NCBI GenBank assembly: GCA_017937925.1
Contig: JAGBCQ010000025.1
Location: forward strand, 1-38,923
Direction of reading: 5' to 3'
Source of the DNA: Paraprevotella sp.
GTDB taxonomy: Bacteria; Bacteroidota; Bacteroidia; Bacteroidales; Bacteroidaceae
DNA length: 38,923 nt
Numbering within the stretch: the stretch's first letter is position 1; each line of letters starts with the position of its first letter. This document shows, piece after piece, positions 24,632 through 32,541 of the stretch. The notes below the pieces were generated by a model, which was given only the letters and a program-made list of their open reading frames with translations, was not told where the DNA came from and searched no databases. The translations under genes were made by a program, and so were the position numbers.

Positions 24632-24674
24632 TTGGCAAATAGTTGGCATCCGACATTGCCAATGTTTTGCCAAT
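24631..24674. promoter_or_regulatory. Nested TTGGCA/TGCCAA inverted repeats, candidate operator
   Basis: Immediately after the regulator stop codon, ATTGGCAAA (24631-24639) and TTTGCCAAT (24666-24674) form a perfect 9-bp inverted repeat. Between them TTGGCA (24643-24648) and TGCCAA (24657-24662) form a second one. Four half-sites in the order forward, forward, reverse, reverse precede the promoter of the next gene. There is no T-run, so a terminator is unlikely. Confidence 0.55.
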
Positions 24675-24681
24675 AGAAAAG

Positions 24682-24713
24682 CTTGGCGACCTTTGTTCAT
24701 GGTTATACTTTTG
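24682..24713 (+). promoter_or_regulatory. Promoter of the secreted sensor-domain gene
   Basis: TACTTTTG (24706-24713) fits the -7 consensus; CTTG (24682-24685) is a degenerate -33 box with a 20-base spacer. The ATG is at 24746. Confidence 0.55.
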
Positions 24714-24745
24714 TATCGACAAAATCAATTATTAACGCTTAAATC

Positions 24746-25252
24746 ATGAAAGAAATGAGAAGATTATTTGTAATGGTTGTATTGACAGTTTGTGTTTATG
24801 GAATGACGGCACAAACCACCGACAAGAACCTTTTAGGAGTTTGGCTGGCGGAGTCGATGCAATATGATGGTGAGAGGAAAATCGTTTGTGGCGATGAAGC
24901 CGGATTCGTTACCTTAAAGTATTATGGCGAGGATGGTGAGTATGCTTGCGTATTTTTTGTACGCGGAGAAAACGGAGAATATTTGATGCAGGCACATGAA
25001 TATGGAACCTATACATATAAGAATGGTGTCTATTCAGAGATGGGACGTCCGGCGGGAGGCCCCGACGCGTTGGTCATGGTAGATAAAAATACCTTCAAAG
25101 GTCGCTGGTTCAACCGTAGCGACGTGTGGAAAAAGCAGAACAATATGTCGAAGAAACTCCTCGATTATATCTTGGAAACGCTCAGACGTGAGCACCAAAT
25201 CTCTTCCACTGAACTTCAGAATTTGATAAGGCGGGATGTCTTCCGCAAATAA
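24746..25252 (+). CDS. Secreted protein homologous to the regulator's sensor domain
   Basis: A 168-residue exported protein with a signal peptide (about 1-23, ending MTAQ) and no lipobox. The mature part starts with a lipocalin-like GVW (31-33) and carries YSEMGRP (96-102) and KGRW (118-121). These line up in order and spacing with YSENGRP and KGTW of the regulator at 23582, so the two periplasmic domains look paralogous. A short basic helical tail (about 134-168) replaces the regulator's membrane and DNA-binding part. It could be a soluble ligand carrier, a decoy or a co-sensor; none of these is established. It starts 114 bases after the regulator and ends 24 bases before the barrel gene. 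Confidence 0.75.
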   Translation: MKEMRRLFVMVVLTVCVYGMTAQTTDKNLLGVWLAESMQYDGERKIVCGDEAGFVTLKYYGEDGEYACVFFVRGENGEYLMQAHEYGTYTYKNGVYSEMGRPAGGPDALVMVDKNTFKGRWFNRSDVWKKQNNMSKKLLDYILETLRREHQISSTELQNLIRRDVFRK

Positions 25253-25276
25253 GCAAATCAGCTAACACTTAGGTTA

Positions 25277-28189
25277 ATGAAAAAGTTGGTTTATGTCCTG
25301 CTCCTGACCTTAATGGTTGGGAGTAGGGCTGCTTATGCTCAATCAGAGAAAGGTCGTACCGTAGCCCTTTGGGGACACGTGAAGAACTCGTTGACAAAAG
25401 TCGGAATCCCTGACACCAAAATAACTTTGATGGATGCGGACAGTACGACGATAGATACGATGACAGTTTGGACCAATAGTTATAATGCCACCAAAATAGA
25501 TGCTTCTTATCGCTTCAAGGTACCGGCAAGGTCGGCAAAGTATATCATCAAGGCAACACATCCTGATTATGATGATTGCTATGTGGACTTTGAGATAAAG
25601 CGAATAGCCCGCAACACCTTTTTCGACGTGCCACACCATTTGATGAACCGCATCGACCCTTCTGTGAAGTGGGAGAAGATGTTGGGCGAAGTGCAGATTA
25701 AGGCGTCCAAGGTAAAGTTGACATACAAAGGCGATACCATTATCTACAATGCCGATGCTTTCAAACTGCCCGAAGGTTCGATGTTGGACGCACTTATTCG
25801 TCAGTTGCCGGGAGTGGAACTGAGCGATGATGGCGTCATCAAAGTCAATGGCGTACAAGTGGATTATCTGACACTGAACGGAAAGGACTTCTTTAAGGGA
25901 AAGAACAAAATCATGTTGGAGAATCTGCCCAACTATACGGTAAAGGATGTCCGCGCCTATCATAAGACGTCGGCATTGACGGTATGGATGGGACGTGAGA
26001 TGGAGAAAAAAGATTATGTGATGGATGTTACATTAAAACGTGAGTACAGTAAGGGATACATTACGAACGTCGGTGTGGCGGGCGGAACGCACGACCGCTA
26101 TTTGGCGCGGCTCTTCGGAATGCGCTACACGGACAATTCGCGACTCACCGTTTTCGGTAACTTGAACAACGTGAACGAATCGCGTAAACCCGGCAGCAAA
26201 GGAGAGTGGTCGCCTTCGAATATGCCGGAAGGGCAGCAAACCACCAAACATGCCGGCATCGACTTGATGATAGACGATAAGGACAAGCGTTTCTTGGAGA
26301 GCGGAAACATTGAACTGATGCACACCGGTTATACCAATATTATCCAGTCGGCGAGCGAGTCATTCCTGAGCGATGGAACCAGTTACACCCGTATGTACGA
26401 CAACTCCAATGGCAAAAGACTTCGGCTGTCCGGAAAAAATGAGTTCACATGGAATAATGATAAGTATCGATGGTTTACCAACTTAGGCGCCAACTATAAC
26501 AAGAGCGAGAGTTCGGGATTGAATGTAAAAGGAACATTCAATTCGGACCCAACGGTAATCGGTACGACCATGCAAGTATTGGATTCGCTTTATGCCCTGA
26601 CCTTGAATCCCGAATTACAAGCCATGACGCTTAACCGTCGCCGTTCCAATACGTTGGACAACGGGCGAACATTGGACTTTAATTGGTACACCCATTTGAC
26701 AAGGAAACGCAAGAACGGAGATAATTGGCAAATCGCATTCGAGGGTGACAGTCATGACTCGAAGGTCAGACAGTATAGTATAAACTCTACCGACTATCTT
26801 AAAGAGGCTGACAGAAACGACTATCGCAACGAGTTCTTGGAGATGCCCGAGAATAAGCGCCGTTTCAATCCTTGGGCTGAGTATGAACTTCATTGGTTGA
26901 ATAATTGGAACTTTAAGATGATTTACGGTTACAACCATACCAATTCAAGCAAAACGAACGGACATTACAGGTTCGACCGATTTAATGATTGGGCAAACGA
27001 CGACCTTCATCCCATAGGCGTTTTGCCTTCGACGCGTGATTCCATGCTTATGGCTATCGATGGCAATAACAGTTATGACTATAACCTATTACAGCGACAA
27101 CACGATATATTCTTTACACCGAACTACTCCAAAGAAAAGGATGGCACATACATCTCGTTCAGAGCGTGGATTCCCTTTAAGCATATCACGCAGGAGTTGG
27201 ATTATCACAGTGCGTCGTTAGACACGTGCGTGTCGCAGCGAAGGTGGACGTTTGAACCTCAAATCAATTTTGCTTGTTACACTGATAACTACAAACGAAG
27301 CTTCAATTTCAGTTATAATATGGAAATGCCATTGCCGTCGCTCTATCAGAAATTGGATATCACCAACGATGCCAATCCGCTGAACATCCGCAAGGGTAAT
27401 CCGAACTTAAAGGGAAGCATGACACACCGAATACAGATGAGTGTGGGACTGAACAAACCGGAAAAACAACAATGGTTGAATGTCACTTACGGACTTCGCT
27501 TCTTCCTCAATCAGGTGTCGCAAGGCTATACGTTCAATGCCACTACGGGAGCTTACACCTTTATGCCCGAAAACGTGGACGGCAATTGGCAGACGTATGT
27601 TTATACAACTTTCGGCCGGGCTATCGATAAAGAGAAACGTTGGCGTTGGAGCACTACGACACATGTCGATTACACCAGAAATGTTGATATTACAGCCGTT
27701 GAGGGCACCGTAAGCTCGGCGCTGAGTAAAGTGGATAATTGGTATGCTAACGAACGCTTGTCGCTCGACTACCATTTTAATAAGTTGCGTGCCGGCATCA
27801 ATGGCGGTGTGTCCTATCGTCATGCTGTGGGCAACAGGCGCGACGTGCAAAGGGTGAGCGCCTTTGATTTCAATTATGGTTTTACCTGCAATTACGAGTT
27901 GCCTTGGCAGATTATACTCGCCACGGACATGAAGATGTTCTCACGTCGCGGATACGGCGAATCGTCAATGAACACGGACGACCTGATATGGAATATGTCT
28001 GTCTCCAGAGCATGGCTCAAAGGGAAACTCACTAGTCGCCTCGAAGGTTTTGACCTGTTGAATCAAGTGTCCGGCAATTCCATCACCATTAACGGACAAG
28101 GGCGCACTGAGGTGCATCGCAATGCCTTGCCACGCTATGTCATGTTGCATCTGGCGTACAACTTCAGTGTGATGCCGAAGAAGCGATAG
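25277..28189 (+). CDS. Outer-membrane beta-barrel protein with CarboxypepD_reg-like and plug-like domains
   Basis: A 970-residue protein. Signal peptide about 1-22 (AAYA-Q). Residues 28-115 look like a carboxypeptidase-regulatory beta-sandwich. Residues 140-250 resemble a TonB-receptor plug (YKGDTIIYNADAFKLPEGS, LIRQLPGVELSDDGVIKVNG, LTLNGKDFF). The rest is a long run of aromatic-rich beta-strands ending in a terminal strand near LHLAYNFSV, as in the OMP_b-brl_3 family of Bacteroidota. No SusD partner follows, so a SusCD-type glycan importer is unlikely; members of this family have no established substrate. It lies 24 bases after the secreted sensor paralogue, so it is probably in the same transcript. 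Uptake of a peptide, metal complex or small molecule is possible. Confidence 0.82.
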   Translation: MKKLVYVLLLTLMVGSRAAYAQSEKGRTVALWGHVKNSLTKVGIPDTKITLMDADSTTIDTMTVWTNSYNATKIDASYRFKVPARSAKYIIKATHPDYDDCYVDFEIKRIARNTFFDVPHHLMNRIDPSVKWEKMLGEVQIKASKVKLTYKGDTIIYNADAFKLPEGSMLDALIRQLPGVELSDDGVIKVNGVQVDYLTLNGKDFFKGKNKIMLENLPNYTVKDVRAYHKTSALTVWMGREMEKKDYVMDVTLKREYSKGYITNVGVAGGTHDRYLARLFGMRYTDNSRLTVFGNLNNVNESRKPGSKGEWSPSNMPEGQQTTKHAGIDLMIDDKDKRFLESGNIELMHTGYTNIIQSASESFLSDGTSYTRMYDNSNGKRLRLSGKNEFTWNNDKYRWFTNLGANYNKSESSGLNVKGTFNSDPTVIGTTMQVLDSLYALTLNPELQAMTLNRRRSNTLDNGRTLDFNWYTHLTRKRKNGDNWQIAFEGDSHDSKVRQYSINSTDYLKEADRNDYRNEFLEMPENKRRFNPWAEYELHWLNNWNFKMIYGYNHTNSSKTNGHYRFDRFNDWANDDLHPIGVLPSTRDSMLMAIDGNNSYDYNLLQRQHDIFFTPNYSKEKDGTYISFRAWIPFKHITQELDYHSASLDTCVSQRRWTFEPQINFACYTDNYKRSFNFSYNMEMPLPSLYQKLDITNDANPLNIRKGNPNLKGSMTHRIQMSVGLNKPEKQQWLNVTYGLRFFLNQVSQGYTFNATTGAYTFMPENVDGNWQTYVYTTFGRAIDKEKRWRWSTTTHVDYTRNVDITAVEGTVSSALSKVDNWYANERLSLDYHFNKLRAGINGGVSYRHAVGNRRDVQRVSAFDFNYGFTCNYELPWQIILATDMKMFSRRGYGESSMNTDDLIWNMSVSRAWLKGKLTSRLEGFDLLNQVSGNSITINGQGRTEVHRNALPRYVMLHLAYNFSVMPKKR

Positions 28190-28200
28190 AAGAAACACCG

Positions 28201-28310
28201 TCACGAACCCCCTTTTGTGTACTCTTGTGTACATTTTTGTGTACACTTGAGTACATTTTTGTGTACGCCTGAGTACATTTTTGTGTACGGCCGAGGGGAT
28301 TCTTGCGTAC
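28201..28310. repeat. Five 22-bp units with paired GTAC sites (array 3)
   Basis: GTAC starts at 28219, 28229, 28241, 28251, 28263, 28273, 28285 and 28307. The steps are 10, 12, 10, 12, 10, 12 and 22; the missing site at 28295 reads GGGG in an otherwise matching unit. The unit is therefore 22 bp with the layout GAGTACATTTTTGTGTAC plus four variable bases. The array starts 11 bases after the barrel gene's stop codon and ends 142 bases before the nupG-like gene. It is too T-rich and regular to be coding. Confidence 0.88.
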
Positions 28311-28413
28311 ATTTTAGGGCGTTTTTTGTCATCGGTTGCGCGTTTTTGTTCAAAAAGCGTTTAAAGGGTGCTTAAAAGTCGTTTGAAAGCGTGCGCCGAA
28401 CGATAAAAGTTCA

Positions 28414-28421
28414 TATATTTG
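28414..28421 (+). promoter_or_regulatory. Bacteroidota-type -7 box for the nupG-like operon
   Basis: TATATTTG, 31 bases before the ATG at 28453. No -33 box with good spacing is seen. Confidence 0.5.
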
Positions 28422-28452
28422 CAGTAGTATGAATCAATAAAAAGCAAAGACT

Positions 28453-29721
28453 ATGAATCTGAAAGTACGCTTGACAATAATGAACTTCTTGGAGTTCGCG
28501 GTGTGGGGTGCGTATCTCACCTCAATGGGAAGTTATTTGGTGAATGTCGGTATGGCAGAGAATATCGGATGGTTCTACTCTGTACAGGGTATCGTGTCGC
28601 TCTTTATGCCGGCATTGGTGGGCATAGTCGCCGACCGTTGGATGCAGGGACAAAAGGTGTTGAGCCTTTGTCATTTCCTGGCCGGTGGTTTTATGTTGGC
28701 GGCAGCTTACTATGGCTTTACGGCTCAAACGGTAGAGTTTTCTACGCTGTTCACCCTCTATTCGTTAAGCGTGGCATTCTTTATGCCCACCATTGCACTG
28801 ACCAACTCAGTGGCTTATTCCGCACTCGACGGTGCCGGACTGGATACGGTCAAGGCGTTTCCGCCCATCAGAGTGTTCGGAACCATTGGTTTTATCTGTT
28901 CCATGTGGGCAGTGGATTTGGGCGGTATGCAACAAACTGCCGGACAATTCGCTTTCTCCGGAGTGTTAAGTCTTATTCTCGCCGCCTATTCATTGACATT
29001 GCCGGCCTGTCCTACAAGCAAGGGCGAAGGGGGCAAATCGCTCGTCGATGCGTTGGGACTTCGTGCCTTCGCGTTGTTCCGTCAGCCCAAAATGGCGATG
29101 TTCTTCATCTTCTCCATGTGTTTGGGTATGTGTTTGCAAGTGACCAATGGATTTGCCAATCCGTTTATATCCGCCTTCAAAGACGTGCCGGAGTATGCCG
29201 GAACGTTTGGAGTGGAACACGCCAACATTCTCATCTCCTTGTCGCAGATGAGTGAAACGCTGTGCATCCTGTTGATACCGTTCTTCTTGAGCAAATTCGG
29301 CATCAAGAAAGTGATGTTGATGGCGATGTTGGCATGGGTGTTGCGTTTCGGTTTCTTCGCATTGGGAAATCCGGGCAGCGGCGTTTGGTTGTTCGTCTTG
29401 TCAATGATAGTCTATGGTGTCGCTTTCGACTTCTTTAATATTTCCGGTTCTTTGTTTGTTGACAAGGAAACCGATTTAAGTATCCGCAGCAGTGCGCAAG
29501 GTCTGTTCATGATGATGACCAACGGCTTTGGAGCCACCATCGGAACATTGGCAGCTCAAGAAGTCGTGAATAAGTATGTACCGCAGTTGAGCGATACGGT
29601 CACCGCAGCGCAAGTGATTGAAGGTTGGAACACAAGTTGGTTCATCTTTGCCGGTTACGCATTAGTGGTGGCGGTGTTGTTCGCCATCTGTTTCCGTTAT
29701 AAGCACGTAGCCGAAAAGTAA
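28453..29721 (+). CDS. nupG: Nucleoside:H+ symporter, NupG/XapB-like MFS permease
   Basis: A 422-residue inner-membrane protein with about 12 hydrophobic helices. Its N-terminus (MNLKVRLTIMNFLEFAVWGA) and the segments FMPALVGIVADRW, AFPPIRVFGTIGFI and LTLP closely follow the order and wording of E. coli NupG, which imports nucleosides with protons. Length is normal for the family. It is the first gene of a tight plus-strand run (15 bases to the next start). Substrate range within nucleosides is not decided by sequence. It follows array 3 and a -7 box. Confidence 0.92.
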   Translation: MNLKVRLTIMNFLEFAVWGAYLTSMGSYLVNVGMAENIGWFYSVQGIVSLFMPALVGIVADRWMQGQKVLSLCHFLAGGFMLAAAYYGFTAQTVEFSTLFTLYSLSVAFFMPTIALTNSVAYSALDGAGLDTVKAFPPIRVFGTIGFICSMWAVDLGGMQQTAGQFAFSGVLSLILAAYSLTLPACPTSKGEGGKSLVDALGLRAFALFRQPKMAMFFIFSMCLGMCLQVTNGFANPFISAFKDVPEYAGTFGVEHANILISLSQMSETLCILLIPFFLSKFGIKKVMLMAMLAWVLRFGFFALGNPGSGVWLFVLSMIVYGVAFDFFNISGSLFVDKETDLSIRSSAQGLFMMMTNGFGATIGTLAAQEVVNKYVPQLSDTVTAAQVIEGWNTSWFIFAGYALVVAVLFAICFRYKHVAEK

Positions 29722-29736
29722 ACAGACATTACCATT

Positions 29737-30294
29737 ATGGCAGACGATATAAGAGAATTAAGAGTACAGGCCGTTTCCAAATGTACGAAGGATGGCAGTA
29801 TGTATATCGCCATTCTGCAAGAACGCGATGGCAAACGCATCCTGCCGATTCTGATAGACGGCAACGATGCTTTCCAACTTCTGATGAAGATGAAAGGACC
29901 GAAAGATATGGGACTGCCATCATCCATGTCGGAAGTGATGAAAGCCGCATTTCAACAGTGCGGTATGGACATTGAAGAGATTAGAATCGCAGCTGTTCAA
30001 GGCGGAATAACGTATTGCCATATTCTTTATACCGAGAAAGATACTTATCACATGATTCGTTATTGTAAGGCATCGGACTGCCTGATTTTAGCTTATACCT
30101 TCGGTTGCCCCATCACTATCAATAATGAATTGCTGGAACAACAATATATGCGTGAAGTAGGAGACGGGACGTATTCTATTCCTGTAAACTCGGTAAATAT
30201 AGAAGCACTTGAAGAGGCTTTGCAACGTGCCGTAGAAGATGAGAATTATGAATTGGCTTCCCAATTAAGGGACGAGATAGAACGAAGAAAATGA
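29737..30294 (+). CDS. Bifunctional nuclease-family (DUF151) protein with UVR motif
   Basis: A 185-residue cytoplasmic protein. Residues about 5-140 form the BFN/DUF151 domain (YIAILQERDGKRILPILI, then LLMKMKGPK and CKASDCLILAYTFGCPI). The last 35 residues (LEEALQRAVEDENYELASQLRDEIERRK) are a UvrB/UvrC-type helical hairpin used for protein contact. BFN proteins have been reported as RNases/DNases in plants and some bacteria, but catalysis here is not proven. The stop codon overlaps the rsmE start by four bases (ATGA). Confidence 0.87.
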   Translation: MADDIRELRVQAVSKCTKDGSMYIAILQERDGKRILPILIDGNDAFQLLMKMKGPKDMGLPSSMSEVMKAAFQQCGMDIEEIRIAAVQGGITYCHILYTEKDTYHMIRYCKASDCLILAYTFGCPITINNELLEQQYMREVGDGTYSIPVNSVNIEALEEALQRAVEDENYELASQLRDEIERRK

Positions 30295-31052
30295 AAGAAG
30301 TCCGCTATTTTTATGCACCTGATATTGCGTCATCAAACGAGTTGCCGACAGAAGAGGCAGCCCACTGTTTGAGAGTGTTACGACTGCAACCGGGAGATGA
30401 AATTCATCTGACAGACGGCTGTGGAGGTTTTTATAGGGCGGAAATCACGACCGCAACCAATAAACGCTGTCTGTTTGACGTGATTGAGGAGCAACATCCG
30501 GGAAAGGCATGGCATGGGCATTTGCATTTAGCGGTGGCTCCGACCAAGAATAATGACAGGATAGAATGGTTGGCGGAGAAAGCAACCGAGATAGGTTTTG
30601 ACGAACTGACGTTTCTGAATTGCCGTTATTCGGAACGCAAACAAATGAAGGCGGAACGTATCGATAAGATTCTGGTCTCGGCCATGAAACAAAGTCATAA
30701 GTTTGAGAAACCGCAACTGAACGAGATGACCGATTTCAAGAAGTTTGTTGAAAATGTTCAATCCGAGCAGAAATTTATCGCCCATTGTTATGATGAGGCT
30801 GATATAACGGGGGAGAGCCATTCGGACCAACCTAAAGAAATGGATGCCGGCAAACCTTTTTTGCTCGATGTGCTATCGGCCGATAAGGATGCTTTGGTGA
30901 TGATAGGTCCCGAAGGTGATTTCAGTGTTGACGAGGTGCGATGGGCATTGGCGCATGGGTTCCGCTCTGTCAGTCTGGGCAAGAGTAGGATGAGAACCGA
31001 AACGGCAGCATTGGCAGCTGTGCATTTAATGAGTATTTCTCACATGAAGTAA
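30291..31052 (+). CDS. rsmE: 16S rRNA (uracil-1498-N3)-methyltransferase
   Basis: A 253-residue SPOUT-class methyltransferase that modifies U1498 near the decoding site. An N-terminal PUA-like domain (HCLRVLRLQPGDEIHLTDG) is followed by the knotted domain with ATEIGFDELTFLNCRYSER, the SAM-binding IGPEGDFS and LGKSRMRTETA, where the Arg-x-Glu-Thr-Ala signature is intact. Length is standard. It is translationally coupled to the BFN gene through ATGA and is followed within 10 bases by the DUF4836-like gene. Confidence 0.95.
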   Translation: MKEVRYFYAPDIASSNELPTEEAAHCLRVLRLQPGDEIHLTDGCGGFYRAEITTATNKRCLFDVIEEQHPGKAWHGHLHLAVAPTKNNDRIEWLAEKATEIGFDELTFLNCRYSERKQMKAERIDKILVSAMKQSHKFEKPQLNEMTDFKKFVENVQSEQKFIAHCYDEADITGESHSDQPKEMDAGKPFLLDVLSADKDALVMIGPEGDFSVDEVRWALAHGFRSVSLGKSRMRTETAALAAVHLMSISHMK

Positions 31053-31061
31053 TTGGAAAAG

Positions 31062-32519
31062 ATGACAATGAAGAAATTTGTAATATGGTTTATCCCGATA
31101 CTGTTAATAGCAGGGGCGTTCTGTGCTTATATCTCTTATACTTTTTTTAGTTCCGATTATGTTAAGTTCTTGCCAAAGAACCTGAAAGTAATCACTGCTG
31201 TGGATTTAAAAAAGTTGACGGTGGCTTCAGATTTTGCGCCGGAAGCTCTGCTCATAAACGGTCTCGCTATTTATGAGGTGGATAAAGTAGGCATTGAATG
31301 GGCGCAACCCATTTATGGTTTCTTGACCAATGAGAATGAATTAGGATTGTTGTTGCCTGTAGATGATAAAGATGACGTAACCAATGCTTTGCAGAAGTTG
31401 GTAGAGAAAGGGCATTGTAAGGAAGTCACTGAGCGGGATGAAGTGCATTGGACAGTTTATAAAGGTCGTTGGATTGTCGCTTACAATGACGATGCTGTGT
31501 TGGCGATGGAAACCGAATCGGGGTTGGAGGATAATAAGAAGCGCCAAATACAAAAGTTGTTTGCACAGTCGTTTGAAGAGAGTGGAGCGAACACGGTTCT
31601 GTTTGAAAAAGCAGAGGTTGCGACAAGTCCTGTTTGTATATCTGCAAACGCCGAGTTAATCTCATTCCTCAAACCTTATATGGCATTGACACAACTTCCG
31701 GGACACACGAATTTGAGAGACATTTACTTAACCGCCAATTTGTTTTACGAGGACAATAAGGTTATTGCAAAGTGTGAAGTAAGTTCGCCCAACGAACAAC
31801 TCAATGAAAAGTTAGGAAAAGTATTCAAGAATGGAAGAACATTGAAAGAGACATACGTTGACTGTGTTCCCAATGATGCAATGGTATGGAGTTGTGTCAA
31901 TATAGACGGTGATGAGTTGTTGAAAGTCTTGCGGAAAGACCCCGTAATACGTACCGCCTTATTAGGAATCAATATGTGTGTCGATGCCGATATGATGATA
32001 AAGAGTATTGATGGTGATGTCGCCTATACTCTTAAAGATATTGACGAAGAAGGAAATAAGGACTATATCGTTCGGTCGCAAATAGAGAATGATGATTTCT
32101 TATCGGAGGCATCTTATTGGTTGGAGAGTGCCAATATGCTGGGGATTATGAGTTTGAACCGTATCGACGAAAAGCAATTCTATTGGACAATGGACGACCA
32201 TAAAGGTTGTTTCGGTGTGTGCGATTCCTCCCTTTGCTTGGCATCCAATAATATCAATGATTATCAGTGCGTGACGGGCGAAGCATCAGCCCTCGCTAAA
32301 TGGAAGAAAGAGATAAATGGAAAGGGTTTCTTCCTGTGGATGAATTGGGAACAGTTGCTTGCCAATCAATATGTTTTAAATGAATGGCAGATGCACAATG
32401 TCCCAATGTTACTGAAAAAAGGAGTGATGCGTGAAACGGTTGTCTATTTTACAGCAGACTGTCATCTAGATATTGTCTTCAAATTGGATGATGATTGGCG
32501 AACCAAAATAGGATTGTAG
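31062..32519 (+). CDS. Membrane-anchored DUF4836-like protein
   Basis: About 485 residues. One N-terminal membrane helix (about residues 6-26 of MTMKKFVIW...) anchors a large extracytoplasmic part that opens with FLPKNLKVITAVDLKKL. This pattern (a protein stating its own per-bin values for ordinary residues) recalls the DUF4836/DUF3352 families of Bacteroidota envelope proteins. No catalytic motif is visible. I start it at the ATG at 31062; the frame is also open from a TTG at 31053, but that lies directly after the rsmE stop and is less likely. It sits between rsmE and the AmgK-RapZ gene in the operon. Function unknown. Confidence 0.75.
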   Translation: MTMKKFVIWFIPILLIAGAFCAYISYTFFSSDYVKFLPKNLKVITAVDLKKLTVASDFAPEALLINGLAIYEVDKVGIEWAQPIYGFLTNENELGLLLPVDDKDDVTNALQKLVEKGHCKEVTERDEVHWTVYKGRWIVAYNDDAVLAMETESGLEDNKKRQIQKLFAQSFEESGANTVLFEKAEVATSPVCISANAELISFLKPYMALTQLPGHTNLRDIYLTANLFYEDNKVIAKCEVSSPNEQLNEKLGKVFKNGRTLKETYVDCVPNDAMVWSCVNIDGDELLKVLRKDPVIRTALLGINMCVDADMMIKSIDGDVAYTLKDIDEEGNKDYIVRSQIENDDFLSEASYWLESANMLGIMSLNRIDEKQFYWTMDDHKGCFGVCDSSLCLASNNINDYQCVTGEASALAKWKKEINGKGFFLWMNWEQLLANQYVLNEWQMHNVPMLLKKGVMRETVVYFTADCHLDIVFKLDDDWRTKIGL

Positions 32520-32541
32520 TGAATAGAAAAGTGATGAGTCG

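Noticed and set aside
25277-28189. SusC of a polysaccharide utilisation locus
   Set aside because: There is no SusD gene next to it, no glycoside hydrolase or lyase in the unit, and the domain order matches the OMP_b-brl-type barrel better than a full SusC.
28201-28310. CRISPR array
   Set aside because: The period is 22 bp with no unique spacers of 28-38 bases, the units diverge gradually, and no cas gene is near. The same holds for the arrays at 1645 and 23327.
31053-31061. TTG start of the DUF4836-like gene
   Set aside because: It directly follows the rsmE stop codon, and two ATG codons lie 9 and 15 bases later, just before the membrane helix.
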